52,043 nucleotides of DNA from Gammaproteobacteria bacterium (GTDB lineage: Bacteria > Pseudomonadota > Gammaproteobacteria > Steroidobacterales > Steroidobacteraceae), in assembly GCA_010027845.1 (NCBI GenBank), contig RGUL01000009.1:1-52043 (forward strand), in the 5' to 3' direction. The position numbers and the translations under genes were made by a program. This document shows positions 9,304 to 18,257 of the stretch, piece by piece (the first letter of the stretch is position 1; the number at the start of each line of letters is the position of its first letter). The notes beneath the pieces are model-generated. The model ran no database searches. It was given only the letters and a program-made list of their open reading frames with translations, and was not told the origin of the DNA.

Positions 9304-9905
9304 TAGGCGCGTGCCGGAGCGAGAAATATTCGCTCGTCACGATGAATCGCTATACAGGCATCGATCACGCAACCATCGAACGTTCGATCTCTTTGGCAAC
9401 GCAACTGCTCTAATGCCGCCTGCAAAGAAATCGCAGGGCGGTACGGCCGATGACTCGTCAACGCCTCTAACGTGTCGGCAACGCCTAAGATTTTGGATTC
9501 AAACAACAGCTCTTCGCCGCCGACGCCGTGCGGATAGCCACTACCGTCGATTCGTTCGTGGTGCTGTTCGACCATACGCACGACGGGCCAGGGAAAATCG
9601 ATGCCGTCGAGTGCCGACACGCCGGATGCGACGTGCGAGCACATCAACTTGCGTTCGAGGTCGGTTAAGTAAGTCGGCTTCATCAATAGTGCCGACGGAA
9701 TCACGATCTTACCGACGTCGTGCACTAACGCCGCCGTCCTCAACCCCTCGATACGATCGTCGTCGAGCCCGAGTTCCTGCGCGATGCACACGGCGATCTC
9801 GGCGACGCGCGCTTGATGCCCGGCGGTGTACGGATCGCGCGCCTCGACTAGCGTGCCGAGAGAAACCAGCACCTGCCCGGCATCGATGTCCCGCGCGCGC
9901 ATCAT
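9303..9905 (-). CDS. stand-alone HD-GYP c-di-GMP phosphodiesterase
   Basis: Predicted c-di-GMP (or cGAMP) phosphodiesterase, 200 residues, consisting of the HD-GYP domain and almost nothing else. The HD pair is in LVHDVGKIVIP (residues 62-63). Metal-binding residues continue in CSHV and QHHERIDGSGYP (His115-His116, GYP at 123-125), followed by KILGVADTLEALTSHRPYR. The open frame runs upstream to 10316 but is only the shadow of crp. The ATG at 9905 forms ATGATG across the crp stop (TGA), so translation is probably coupled to the regulator. No receiver, GAF or membrane segment is present, so any signal input must come from expression or from a partner. Confidence 0.92.
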   Translation of the reverse strand: MMRARDIDAGQVLVSLGTLVEARDPYTAGHQARVAEIAVCIAQELGLDDDRIEGLRTAALVHDVGKIVIPSALLMKPTYLTDLERKLMCSHVASGVSALDGIDFPWPVVRMVEQHHERIDGSGYPHGVGGEELLFESKILGVADTLEALTSHRPYRPAISLQAALEQLRCQRDRTFDGCVIDACIAIHRDERIFLAPARA

Positions 9906-10651
9906 GCCGTCAAAGCCGGTCTCGAGTAGATCTGCGGCGGCGTTGGCGTCAGTCGAGCCAACGGGCCGGTATCGCGGGCGGCGCGATAGCACTCGCAAGC
10001 ACCCTGCTCGAGTCCGTTGCGATCGAGGATCGTCACTTGCCCGCGTCGGTATTGGATCAAACCTGCTCGCTGCAGTCGGCCTGCTGCTTGTGTCACCCCT
10101 TCCCGACGCACACCGAGCAAGTGCGAGAGAAATTCCTGCGTGACCGACATGCGATTCGTCGGCAGGCGATCTTGTGCGGAGAGTAACCAACGACAAAGTC
10201 TCTGATCGAGACGGTGATGTCGATTGCAAACGGCCGTTTGCGCGACGAGGCCCATCAGCGAATAGGTGTACTGCACCAACGCTTGCTGCAATTCCGGTGA
10301 GTGAAAAAACTCCCATTTGAGTGCGCGCTTGTCGATGCGCAGCGCCGGTCCACCCTGCAGCACGACCGCGCGGTCGGTTGCGGGGCGATCGTCGAACATC
10401 GCACCGAGCCCGACGACGCCTTCACGACCGACGATCGCGATTTCGGCCGAAAAGCAGTCTTGCAGCACGTGGTGCAGCGTGACCACCGCGCCGGTCGGAA
10501 ACCACGCATGCGTCACTTTGCGGCCGATATCGGAAAGTACGTGGCCGTTCGGCAGATCGACCCGATCGAAACGTGCGGCGAGTCGCCGACGAGCTTCGTC
10601 GGGTAGGCCGGCCAACAGTGAGTTGCGGGTGATTTCTTCGCTCGAATTCAT
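9902..10651 (-). CDS. Crp/Fnr-family transcriptional regulator
   Basis: DNA-binding regulator of 249 residues. The N-terminal part is a cyclic-nucleotide-binding-like beta barrel (LPNGHVLSDIGRKVTHAWFPTGAVVTL, then GREGVVGLGAMF), and the C-terminal part is a winged helix (SVTQEFLSHLLGVRREGVTQAAGRL, with the wing GLIQYRRGQVTI). The barrel lacks the canonical cAMP phosphate cassette and has no N-terminal Fnr cysteine cluster, so the ligand is unknown. The frame can be opened from TTG 10666, but ATG 10651 has GGAG eight bases upstream and is preferred. It is the first gene of the cassette with HD-GYP and GGDEF, and lies just downstream of the Tad locus on the same strand. Confidence 0.92.
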   Translation of the reverse strand: MNSSEEITRNSLLAGLPDEARRRLAARFDRVDLPNGHVLSDIGRKVTHAWFPTGAVVTLHHVLQDCFSAEIAIVGREGVVGLGAMFDDRPATDRAVVLQGGPALRIDKRALKWEFFHSPELQQALVQYTYSLMGLVAQTAVCNRHHRLDQRLCRWLLSAQDRLPTNRMSVTQEFLSHLLGVRREGVTQAAGRLQRAGLIQYRRGQVTILDRNGLEQGACECYRAARDTGPLARLTPTPPQIYSRPALTA

Positions 10652-10694
10652 GGAGTTCTCCGTCAAGTTTTAGCATTTTGATCGATCGCGCCGC

Positions 10695-10718
10695 CTGCGT
10701 GCTGGCACGCTCACGCAG
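10695..10718. other. inverted repeat between tadD and the Crp gene
   Basis: CTGCGTG and CACGCAG form a perfect 7-base-pair stem around a 10-base loop. It lies in the 133-base gap between the tadD stop and the Crp gene start. No T-run follows on either strand, so it is not a clear intrinsic terminator. It could be an operator in front of the cassette or a structured leader. Confidence 0.35.
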
Positions 10719-10784
10719 CGCGATGGGTGAACGCTACGTCGCATAGCCCTCGCGTTTCCGTACGCCAACCCACGTTGATCAAAA

Positions 10785-11693
10785 CTATTGATGCGGCGCG
10801 CCCTGCACGCGTCGCTGCTGCTCCATCCAGCGCTCGCGCGCCACCACTAAACTTTTGTGTGCGCGCTCGAACCAAATCGGCGAGGCCACGGCCGCACGTT
10901 CGAAGTACCACACGGCGCGCGCGTAATCGCCGAGTCGTAAAGCCTGCTCGCCGAGTCTTTGATACGCCTCGTGTGGCGCGAGATGTTTGAGATACGCCTC
11001 GAGACCACCCGGATAGTCACCCTGCCGTGCGATCAGATCGCCGAGTACGAGCCAAGTCTCGGCGCGCGGCCCGAGCGAGAGCGCAGCAGCGAGTTCGTTC
11101 GCGGCGCGTGCGGTATCACTTTGCTCAAGCGCGACGCGCGCACTGGAGGTCAATAATTCCGCGTCCTGTTGCTGTAGCACGAGCGCCTGGTCGTAGCGCA
11201 GGCGCGCGGTGGCGACATCCAGCCGTCGTTCGGCGACCAGCCCGAGGCCCATCGCGGCGCGCCACGCTTTGGCGTTGAGCTGCAGCGTGCGCGTGAATTC
11301 GACCTCTGCACGGCCGAGTTCGCCCTGTTGCAGCCACGCGTAGCCCAGTCGTTCGCGCGTGAGTCCGTTCCGTTCGTTGCGTAACGCAGCCATCTGCCAC
11401 GCGCGTAGGGCGAGATCGGGGTGGCCGAGCGATTCGTGCAGCGCCGCAACGCGCAGCCACGGGACGTCGCTCGTCGGCTCCAGTTGTTGGGCTCGCAGAT
11501 AGGCATAGAGCGCATCGTCGCTACGGCCGCTACGCCACGCGGCATCGCCGCGAGCAAGCTCGGCGTCGAAATCGGCTTGCCCGGACGACTGAGGCGGTGG
11601 CAAGCGCGGCGGCTTATGGCGGGGCGGCAGCGCGCACGCCCCGACGCTCAAACAGACCAACACGACCAACCAATTTTTTTGCACGGTGCTCAT
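10785..11693 (-). CDS. tadD: TadD-like TPR lipoprotein of the Tad pilus locus
   Basis: Predicted outer-membrane-associated assembly factor, 302 residues. It has a lipoprotein signal with the lipobox ending in Cys20 (LSVGAC) and a Pro-rich linker. Tetratricopeptide repeats then fill the rest: GDAAWRSGRSDDALYAYLRA, ALHESLGHPDLALRAW, LGYAWLQQGELGRAEVEF, and two more C-terminal units including LGDYARAVWYFERAA. TadD proteins stabilise secretin and pilus assembly. The ATG overlaps the tadC stop (ATGA), and it is the last gene of the Tad operon. The assignment to TadD rests mostly on position plus TPR/lipoprotein architecture. Confidence 0.85.
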   Translation of the reverse strand: MSTVQKNWLVVLVCLSVGACALPPRHKPPRLPPPQSSGQADFDAELARGDAAWRSGRSDDALYAYLRAQQLEPTSDVPWLRVAALHESLGHPDLALRAWQMAALRNERNGLTRERLGYAWLQQGELGRAEVEFTRTLQLNAKAWRAAMGLGLVAERRLDVATARLRYDQALVLQQQDAELLTSSARVALEQSDTARAANELAAALSLGPRAETWLVLGDLIARQGDYPGGLEAYLKHLAPHEAYQRLGEQALRLGDYARAVWYFERAAVASPIWFERAHKSLVVARERWMEQQRRVQGAPHQ

Positions 11694-12604
11694 CGCTGGA
11701 AGATGTCGACGATACGCAGCGCCGCAGGACCGATGGCGATCGCGAAGAACGCCGGGAATTCGCAGAAGATCAGCGGAAAAATCAATTTCGTACCGATCTT
11801 TGCCGCACGCTCCTCGGCGAGTTGCGTGCGCGTGTCACGAAACTCGGCGGCATATACGCGCAACGTGTCGGCGATACCGGTGCCGAAGCGCAGCGTCTGC
11901 ACCAAAAGCCCGACCAAACCACGAATTTCCGGCAAGCCGGTGCGTTCGGTCAGCCCGTGTAGCGCCGCCTCACGATCGACGCCCGCGCGCATCTCGGCGT
12001 TCACGACTGCGAGTTCGCTCGCAAGATCGCTATGGCTATATTTGAGTTCGAGCGCGACGCGTTCGATGGCAGCCGTGAGACCCAGCCCCGCCTCGACGCA
12101 GATCACGAGCAGATCGAGCGCATCGGGAAACGCGTCTCGCAAACGCTTTTGACGTCGTGCCACACGCTTCTCGAGCCATTGATTGGGCAACAATAAGCCG
12201 AAAAACGCAGCGCAAACGGCGAGAAACCACACCTGCGTCGCCGACAAAGTTGGCAAGGCGCGCGACATGCCGAGCCAGACGACCGGCAACACGAGCGCGA
12301 TCACGACTTTCGCGCCGAAAAAAACCGCCAGTGCGTTCGGTGCACGGAATCCGGCTAGATGCAGCAATTGTGATACGCGCGCGCGCTCGTGCTTCGAACC
12401 GGGCAACAGCCAGCGACCGAGCGGGGCGATGCGGGCCGCGACTTTTTCGCGACGCGGCCCGCCGTCGGCACGGGGCGCCACGAGCGCCGCCAGCCGGCGA
12501 CGTACCGGATCGCGAGATTGCACCGCCCAAGACGTCAAACCGACGGCGAACGCGAACGCTGCAACGGTCAACAAGCCGGTGAAGATGAGCGAGGTGATGT
12601 TCAT
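11690..12604 (-). CDS. tadC: Tad pilus inner-membrane platform protein TadC
   Basis: Type II secretion GspF-like inner-membrane protein, 304 residues. One N-terminal helix is followed by a cluster of helices (FFGAKVVIALVLPVVWLGM, WFLAVCAAFFGLLLPN). The conserved cytoplasmic segment then reads DALDLLVICVEAGLGLTAAIERVALE, and a C-terminal helix pair closes the protein. This is the usual TadC layout, which partners TadB to form the platform on which the ATPase acts. The frame is open upstream to 12775, but ATG 12604 overlaps the tadB stop by 4 bases and starts the first hydrophobic helix. The 3' end overlaps tadD by 4 bases. Confidence 0.93.
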   Translation of the reverse strand: MNITSLIFTGLLTVAAFAFAVGLTSWAVQSRDPVRRRLAALVAPRADGGPRREKVAARIAPLGRWLLPGSKHERARVSQLLHLAGFRAPNALAVFFGAKVVIALVLPVVWLGMSRALPTLSATQVWFLAVCAAFFGLLLPNQWLEKRVARRQKRLRDAFPDALDLLVICVEAGLGLTAAIERVALELKYSHSDLASELAVVNAEMRAGVDREAALHGLTERTGLPEIRGLVGLLVQTLRFGTGIADTLRVYAAEFRDTRTQLAEERAAKIGTKLIFPLIFCEFPAFFAIAIGPAALRIVDIFQR

Positions 12605-13572
12605 GCGTCCACCCTGATGATCCGTCGCATCCAAAGAATTCCGGTCAACATTAAGAGGCCGCACACCAGCAAGACTTGCTGGCCACGCGGATCCTGAAAA
12701 AACACCGGCAAATATTTCGGGCTCGTGAGATGCAGAAGGCCGGCTAACGCGAACGGCACCAGCGTCAACACCCACGCCGACATACGACCTTCGGCCGACA
12801 GCGTGCGCACTTTTCGTTGGAAGCGATGTCGACCACGGATCACCTGCGAGATGTGCTCGAGGACCTCGGCGAGATTGCCGCCGGTTTCACGCTGAATCAG
12901 CACTGCGGTGACGAATCCCATCAACGCCACCGACGGCACGCGGGACAACAAGCCGAGCAAGGCGCCGCGCGGATCGTTGCCGTAGGACAAGTCGGCAGCC
13001 GTGATCGCAAATTCTTCGGCGAGAGCGCCGTCCATGTCTTCGCCGACCAACTTCACCGCCGCGACGAACGGATGACCCGCACGTAGCGCTCTTTTGACGA
13101 CGTCGATCGCATCCGGCAATTGCTCCTCGATCGCCTGCACACGACGCAAACGCAACCACCATAAGCGCACGAACGGCACCAAGAAGCCGGCGACAGCGGC
13201 ACCGAGCACGTACCAGACGTCCGGGTGCACGAGCAGTATCGTGACGACGTCGAGCGCTGCGAACGCCAGGCCGTCGAACACCAGCCGATGCGCGGGTCGA
13301 TCGAGCCCCGCTTGTTCGACGATGCGCCGTAACGCTTGCATCGCCGGCAGACGCTCGAGCCGTTGCTCCCAAGGCGCGAGATCTTCGAGATAGCGTTGTC
13401 GCAACAACGATAGACCGGTGGCTCCCGCTTGCGATTCGATTTCGGCGAGCCGCTTGCGCATGCGGCGTCGCACGCGCGCGTTTTCCCCGAACGCCGGCAC
13501 CACGAGTCCCTGCGCGAGTAAGAACATCGCGATGAATACCAGCGCGCCGAACCAAAGAAATACGTTGCTCAT
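12601..13572 (-). CDS. tadB: Tad pilus inner-membrane platform protein TadB
   Basis: GspF-like inner-membrane protein, 323 residues. It has an N-terminal membrane anchor, two closely spaced helices near residues 90-135 (FAALDVVTILLVHPDVWYVLGAAVAGFLVPFV in part), and the conserved segment EEQLPDAIDVVKRALRAGHPF. The second GspF motif follows (QRETGGNLAEVLEHISQVIRGR), then two C-terminal helices. It pairs with TadC downstream. ATG 13572 overlaps the tadA stop (ATGA) and its own stop overlaps tadC, so translational coupling is likely through the entire platform/ATPase block. Confidence 0.94.
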   Translation of the reverse strand: MSNVFLWFGALVFIAMFLLAQGLVVPAFGENARVRRRMRKRLAEIESQAGATGLSLLRQRYLEDLAPWEQRLERLPAMQALRRIVEQAGLDRPAHRLVFDGLAFAALDVVTILLVHPDVWYVLGAAVAGFLVPFVRLWWLRLRRVQAIEEQLPDAIDVVKRALRAGHPFVAAVKLVGEDMDGALAEEFAITAADLSYGNDPRGALLGLLSRVPSVALMGFVTAVLIQRETGGNLAEVLEHISQVIRGRHRFQRKVRTLSAEGRMSAWVLTLVPFALAGLLHLTSPKYLPVFFQDPRGQQVLLVCGLLMLTGILWMRRIIRVDA

Positions 13573-14903
13573 TGACGGCGCTCCCGACGCGGCGGTCGGC
13601 CGCCGAACGTCTCGATGGACAAAGCGACGCCACGCTGTTTCATGCGCTGGTGAAAGCCCGGCACGATGCCGGTCGGGCCGAGTTCGCCGAGCACGTTGCC
13701 GCTCGCATCGAGCCCGCGACGCGTAAAGGTGAAAATCTCCGACATCGTGATGGTGTCGCCTTCCATGCCGTTGATCTCCTGCAAGCTCGTCAATCGACGA
13801 CGCCCGTCCTCGTGTCGCTCAGTCTGGATGACCACCTGGATCGCCGAGGCGATTTGGGCGCGTAACGCGTGAATCGGAAATTGCATGCCGGTCATCGCCA
13901 CCATCGTTTCGATGCGACTCAAGGCGTCGCGCGCCGAGTTCGCATGCACGGTGGTGAGCGAACCGTCGTGGCCCGTGTTCATCGCTTGCAACATGTCGAG
14001 CGCTTCGGCACCGCGCACCTCGCCGACCACGATCCGATCGGGTCGCATACGCAAGCTGTTGCGAACGAGATCGCGCTGCGTCACTTGGCCACGGCCTTCG
14101 ATGTTCGCTTGCCGAGTTTCGAGTCTCACGACGTGCGGCTGACGCAGTTGTAATTCGGCCGAATCTTCGATGGTGACAATGCGTTCGTTTTCCGGAATGA
14201 AGCCCGACATGACGTTCAGCAGCGTCGTTTTGCCAGAGCCCGTGCCACCCGAGATCACGACGTTGAGGCGGGCTTTCACCACCGCACGCAATAAGTCGAC
14301 CAACGATTCGCTCAATGTTCCGAAGCGCACCAAATCAGCCGGCGTCAGCGCTTCGACGGCGAAACGCCTAATCGACAACACCGGTCCGTCGATCGCGAGT
14401 GGCGGAATGATGACGTTGACACGCGAACCGTCTTTGAGACGCGCATCGACCATCGGCTGCGATTCGTCGATGCGACGACCGACCGCCGAGACGATGCGGT
14501 CGATGATGTTCATGAGATGCGCATCATCGTGGAACCGCACCACCGTGCGTTCGAGTTTACCGCCACGTTCGACGTACACTTGCTGCGAGCCGTTGACCAA
14601 AATATCGGATACGGCCGGATCAGCGAGCAAAGGCTCGAGCGGCCCTAGGCCCATCACCTCGTCCTCTATCTGCCGTACGATCATCTGCCGTTGCGCGAGG
14701 CTGAGCGGCACCGATTCGTTGACGATGAGACGATTGGCGAGTTCGCGAATTTGGCTGCGCGCCTGTTTGTCGTCGACGGTCGCGATCGCCGCCAGATCGA
14801 GCATCGACAGCAGACGCTGAAAAATCCTTTGTTTCCACTCGAGCTCGACCGCGTTCAGAAAACGTGGTGCAACGCGAGTGACCGTGGCGGGTGTCGAACT
14901 CAC
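13569..14903 (-). CDS. tadA: Tad pilus assembly/secretion ATPase TadA (CpaF)
   Basis: Cytoplasmic hexameric ATPase powering pilus extension and retraction, 444 residues. Walker A is GGTGSGKTT at residues 219-227. The Asp-box-like segment [10 protein letters not shown] and the Walker B region [10 protein letters not shown] (291-300) follow, then the His box [12 protein letters not shown]. The N-terminal domain carries [17 protein letters not shown], typical of CpaF. The chosen start is GTG 14903, which shares GTGA with the stop of the cpaE gene; longer versions from 14990 would run back through cpaE without conservation. It sits in the coupled chain cpaE-tadA-tadB-tadC-tadD. Confidence 0.96.
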   Translation of the reverse strand: MSSTPATVTRVAPRFLNAVELEWKQRIFQRLLSMLDLAAIATVDDKQARSQIRELANRLIVNESVPLSLAQRQMIVRQIEDEVMGLGPLEPLLADPAVSDILVNGSQQVYVERGGKLERTVVRFHDDAHLMNIIDRIVSAVGRRIDESQPMVDARLKDGSRVNVIIPPLAIDGPVLSIRRFAVEALTPADLVRFGTLSESLVDLLRAVVKARLNVVISGGTGSGKTTLLNVMSGFIPENERIVTIEDSAELQLRQPHVVRLETRQANIEGRGQVTQRDLVRNSLRMRPDRIVVGEVRGAEALDMLQAMNTGHDGSLTTVHANSARDALSRIETMVAMTGMQFPIHALRAQIASAIQVVIQTERHEDGRRRLTSLQEINGMEGDTITMSEIFTFTRRGLDASGNVLGELGPTGIVPGFHQRMKQRGVALSIETFGGRPPRRERRQ

Positions 14904-16099
14904 GCATGGCTCCGCGTCGAGAGCGCGGCTAACGTGCGACGAAATATGCCGTTCGGCTCCGGCGGTTCGGTGCCATAAATTTGGCTGCACAACGCGAGTA
15001 GGCCGCGGGTCACCGACGACTCCGCGTCCATCTCGAACAAGGGAATCGCGGTGTTGGTGCTGTCGAGCGCGAGCGCATACATGTTCGGCAGCTTGAACGG
15101 CTCACGACAACCGACGGCCTTCACCACCATGTCGGGTTGCACGGCGGCATGTTTGTCATAGCGATTCATCACAACGACGATGCGCTCCGACGTCACACCC
15201 AGCTGTTGGGTGAGGATGCGATACAGTTGCGCCATGTTGTTGACGTGGGCGATCGATTGCTCCATGACGAGCACGAGGTGATCGGCTTCTGCGACCGTGA
15301 CGGTGGTCAGCGCATCCAACCAACGGTGTCCGTCGACGAAAACCGTCTCGTAGGCCTCGAGCGCCACGCGCAGCACGCTGCGAAATGCTTCCGGGTCGAC
15401 CGGTTCGTGCAAATACGTGCCTTCCGAGCGCGCGAGCAAACCTAAGCCGCTGCGATGTTTGGTGACGTAGCCGTCTAGCGCCACCGCATCGAGGTTCGCC
15501 ACTTGCTGCGCCGCTTCGGCGATACCGCGTGAGGGTTTCAGCGCGAGGAACTGCGCTTGCGAGGCGTAGATCAGATCGAGATCGATCAGCAGCGTGCGTT
15601 TTTTAATCACCGCGGCGCTCAAGTGTGCGAGATTGCAAGCGATGAACGACGAGCCGGCGCCACCGGCCGCGCCCATCACGACCGTGAGCGAACCACGCGG
15701 CTTCACCGCGCCGTTCGCAAGTGCGCGTCGTGGGGCACGCGCGACTGCGGTGAGTAATTCCTCGCTGGACGGCAGCTCGGCTAATAAATCCGACGCACCC
15801 GCGCGCACCACGGTACGCATCGCCGCTGGCGTGGTGAGTGACCCACAAACGATCACCGCGGGCCGCTTGGCCGGATCGAGCGCGGCGAGCGCCTCGAGAT
15901 CACCGATCTCGCGATCGTTAGAGCAAACGACGACGACATCCGTCGTCGGGGCTGCGCTCAAAATTTCGGCGAGCGGCCGTAACGCCGTCACTCGCGCCGA
16001 CACTTGCACATCCGACTGGCCCTGCAGCAGCGCGACAATCGGTTGCACGGTGGCGGCAGCGGCACCGACGACCAAGACCTGCTTCGGCTCTTTCAACAT
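14900..16099 (-). CDS. cpaE: Tad pilus polar-localisation protein CpaE/TadZ with degenerate Walker A
   Basis: Receiver-like plus ParA/MinD-like protein, 399 residues, which positions Tad assembly. Residues 1-125 form an atypical receiver-like domain. Residues 138-151 (LTVVMGAAGGAGSS) stand where the MinD deviant Walker A (KGGxGKT) would be, but both lysines are missing, as in some TadZ proteins. LLIDLDLIYASQAQFL and the EADHLVLVMEQS and VVVMNRYDK blocks of the MinD fold follow. ATP hydrolysis is therefore doubtful. Start ATG 16099 lies 7 bases inside the end of the upstream tadE-like gene. The longer open frame to 16345 is a shadow of that gene. Confidence 0.92.
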   Translation of the reverse strand: MLKEPKQVLVVGAAAATVQPIVALLQGQSDVQVSARVTALRPLAEILSAAPTTDVVVVCSNDREIGDLEALAALDPAKRPAVIVCGSLTTPAAMRTVVRAGASDLLAELPSSEELLTAVARAPRRALANGAVKPRGSLTVVMGAAGGAGSSFIACNLAHLSAAVIKKRTLLIDLDLIYASQAQFLALKPSRGIAEAAQQVANLDAVALDGYVTKHRSGLGLLARSEGTYLHEPVDPEAFRSVLRVALEAYETVFVDGHRWLDALTTVTVAEADHLVLVMEQSIAHVNNMAQLYRILTQQLGVTSERIVVVMNRYDKHAAVQPDMVVKAVGCREPFKLPNMYALALDSTNTAIPLFEMDAESSVTRGLLALCSQIYGTEPPEPNGIFRRTLAALSTRSHA

Positions 16100-16569
16100 G
16101 GGACGACCTCCGTGGCGGTCACGCCCAGGCTCTCGACGGGTTCGGTCGAAGAAACGTCTTGCGGCGTGTAATTGATCGGCAAAAACGGCACCAGCACCGG
16201 CACGACGTAGTTCACGATCGAAACTCGTACGAAACGGATCTGTGTGAAATTGGCATTCGGATCGGCGATCACGGCACCAGTAGCATTCAAAAATTGCACT
16301 TGGACGTTGGCGGTCGTCATGTCCGGCAGAAAGCGCACGCCCCAATTGCGCTCGTCGAAGATCGCTGCCGCGCGCGCATACGGATCACCGACGGGGCAAA
16401 CCGCTGCGAGTCGTGCGCTGCGCCGCACGCCCTCCTCGAGCATGGTGCGCACATACATCAAGCGCCCGAGGTCGGCGACCGCGAACAGCAGCACGAACAC
16501 CGCCGTGCCGACGATGGCGAATTCCACCGACGACATGCCACGCATTGCTCGACGAATGGCCCGAGTCAT
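16093..16569 (-). CDS. TadE-like pseudopilin
   Basis: Minor pilin-like membrane protein, 158 residues. A basic leader ends in Gly (RRAMRG), followed by MSSVEFAIVG, giving the Gly / Glu+5 arrangement processed by Flp-type prepilin peptidases. A hydrophobic helix follows, then MYVRTMLEEGVRRSARLAAVC, a typical TadE block. The remaining 90 residues are presumably extracytoplasmic. ATG 16569 overlaps the stop of the next upstream gene (ATGA), and the 3' end overlaps cpaE by 7 bases. Here TadE/F/G-type genes precede cpaE, whereas in many Tad loci they follow tadD. Confidence 0.88.
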   Translation of the reverse strand: MTRAIRRAMRGMSSVEFAIVGTAVFVLLFAVADLGRLMYVRTMLEEGVRRSARLAAVCPVGDPYARAAAIFDERNWGVRFLPDMTTANVQVQFLNATGAVIADPNANFTQIRFVRVSIVNYVVPVLVPFLPINYTPQDVSSTEPVESLGVTATEVVPC

Positions 16570-17018
16570 AACGGCCTCTGCGTCGCCGTCATGGTCATCG
16601 TGATGGCGGTGACGATGTCGGCGCCGAAGCCGAGTCCGGGTAAGAGCCCCGCGACCAAAGATTGGTACGGATGCGTAACGGCGACGTTGACCTGATTGTC
16701 GGCCGTGAGCGTTACGGCGACCTCGGCGCTAGACAGTCCCGGAATCGTCACGCCACCCCCTGCTGCGGTAGAGCCGTACACCACGAGATTGGTGGCCGCC
16801 GTTGCGAGCTCCGCCGTGATCACCGGCACACCGGTCGTGCCGGTCAAGGCGAGTTCGGCGGCATAGCGAGTCGCCGCTCGCACGCGATGCGAAAGTTCGG
16901 CGTATTGCACGAACGCACGACCGATTTCGACGATCGGCATCATCACGACCAATAACACCGGCAGAGCGAGCGTCGCCTCGACGATCGCGAGTCCTCGTTG
17001 ACGTCGCCGCGCAGTCAC
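16566..17018 (-). CDS. TadE/TadF-like pseudopilin
   Basis: Second minor pseudopilin-like protein, 150 residues. The basic leader MTARRRQRG is followed by LAIVEATLALPVLLVVMMPIVE, so a Gly cleavage site with Glu at +5 and a hydrophobic helix are clear. Then comes AFVQYAELSHRVRAATRYAAE, the TadE-type amphipathic block. The C-terminal part is Thr/Ala/Val-rich and probably beta-stranded. It starts with GTG 17018, sharing GTGA with the tadG stop, and its own stop overlaps the next tadE-like gene. It may be TadF, but sequence alone does not distinguish it from TadE. Confidence 0.85.
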   Translation of the reverse strand: MTARRRQRGLAIVEATLALPVLLVVMMPIVEIGRAFVQYAELSHRVRAATRYAAELALTGTTGVPVITAELATAATNLVVYGSTAAGGGVTIPGLSSAEVAVTLTADNQVNVAVTHPYQSLVAGLLPGLGFGADIVTAITMTMTATQRPL

Positions 17019-18256
17019 GAATCGACACTCGAGAAATCGCGATACAACTCAATCACGTACGGACCGACCGTGGTACCGGGCGGCGTCGACCCCGGTCGTC
17101 CACCGGCATCGCAATCGCTGATGAATTCGCCGAACACCCGCGACTCTGCCGAGCTCGACGACGCACGCTGCAGCATGAAGAAGCAGCCGAGGCCGAGAAT
17201 CGGCAGCACCGTGCGGCCGTTCTGCACGCCGGTGCAATCGACGATCGGCACGGCGAGTTCGCGGCGGCGCGGCACGCCGTTGCCCGTCGGTCGCGGCTGT
17301 ACGTCGTAATTCTTTGCCGCGATGTCGGCGTCGTAGATCGTCCAGTTCACGGCCAACTGGCTCGCCAGCGTGATCGTCTTGCCGCCTTGTTTGATGAGAT
17401 TGGTTTTGCTGTCGTACGTGAGCGTCGGCGAGGGCTCGTCAAGCACGACGTCCGGGGGATAGCGAATCGGATCGGTGCCGCCGCCGGAGTAATCGTTGAA
17501 GCGCGTGTTGATCCCTTGCGCCGTCGGTCCCGTCGATTGGCCGGGCTTCGTCGGGACGTTATCGCCGCGCGTCACGCAACCTTCGTAGCCACCGGCCATC
17601 ATCTGGCGCAAGTCGTTCGCGCCCGACGCCGTGAAGCTCAACAATTGAAAGTTACCCGGACCGCTTTCGGCCGTACCGTTGCTGGTAGTTTTCAAACTGT
17701 GCACTCGCCCGGGCGTGTAGCCGAAATACGGCGCAGAGGCGGTCGGATCACCGCACACCGCCATCGGCACGATGTTGCAAGCGAGCGTCAACGCCGGGCT
17801 CGGGCCCGCGATCGCGCTCGCCTGCACCGGTAAGCGCATAACTCCGAGCACGCGCGTGAGGCTCGCATCGGTGGTGAAGTCGGTGACGATCACGCGCACG
17901 AAACGCCGCGGCGTCGTGCCGGGCGTGAAGGGTCGCGGTGCATTCGCGAATTGCACCGTCAGCCCGAGACCCTGCCCCACCGCCCGCAGCAATTCCGGGA
18001 ATGCAGCGGCATTCGCGTTGAACGTCGCCTGTGCCGCAGCCGTAGCATCGGCCGTGTTATTGGTTTGATCCAAAACTTTTGCTGCCGACAACGCGGCGGC
18101 ATCGACGGCGCTTTGCAGCCGCGCCTTGTTGTAGCCCATGTGGCTCGCGTCGAGCGCGAGCCCGGCCATCGCGAGCACCGCGAGCAAGCCCACCACGATG
18201 AGCACCAGCGCGACGCCACGCTGTCGATGACGTGAGAGCGGCCTGCCTCGCGACAT
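17015..18256 (-). CDS. tadG: TadG-like pilus-associated membrane protein
   Basis: Membrane-anchored protein of 413 residues with the N-terminal TadG pattern: basic leader RHRQRGVALVLIVVG, one hydrophobic helix, and ASHMGYNKARLQSAVDAAALSAAK. That alanine-rich stretch is the Tad-domain hallmark. The remainder is a large extracytoplasmic region without a clear von Willebrand MIDAS motif, so it may be a shorter TadG variant. ATG 18256 has GGGAG about 9 bases upstream and follows the preceding stop by one base. A GTG at 18277 is an alternative. The gene is coupled to the tadE/F-like gene by a GTGA overlap. Confidence 0.88.
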   Translation of the reverse strand: MSRGRPLSRHRQRGVALVLIVVGLLAVLAMAGLALDASHMGYNKARLQSAVDAAALSAAKVLDQTNNTADATAAAQATFNANAAAFPELLRAVGQGLGLTVQFANAPRPFTPGTTPRRFVRVIVTDFTTDASLTRVLGVMRLPVQASAIAGPSPALTLACNIVPMAVCGDPTASAPYFGYTPGRVHSLKTTSNGTAESGPGNFQLLSFTASGANDLRQMMAGGYEGCVTRGDNVPTKPGQSTGPTAQGINTRFNDYSGGGTDPIRYPPDVVLDEPSPTLTYDSKTNLIKQGGKTITLASQLAVNWTIYDADIAAKNYDVQPRPTGNGVPRRRELAVPIVDCTGVQNGRTVLPILGLGCFFMLQRASSSSAESRVFGEFISDCDAGGRPGSTPPGTTVGPYVIELYRDFSSVDS

Positions 18257-18257
18257 T

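Noticed and set aside
10695-10718. Hairpin after tadD as an intrinsic terminator
   Set aside because: The stem is good but no T-run follows on either strand; listed only as an inverted repeat.
10778-10792. ATCAA-N5-TTGAT as an Fnr/Crp-type site for the neighbouring regulator
   Set aside because: The spacing is not that of the Fnr site (TTGAT-N4-ATCAA) and the half-sites are in the opposite order; it overlaps the tadD stop.
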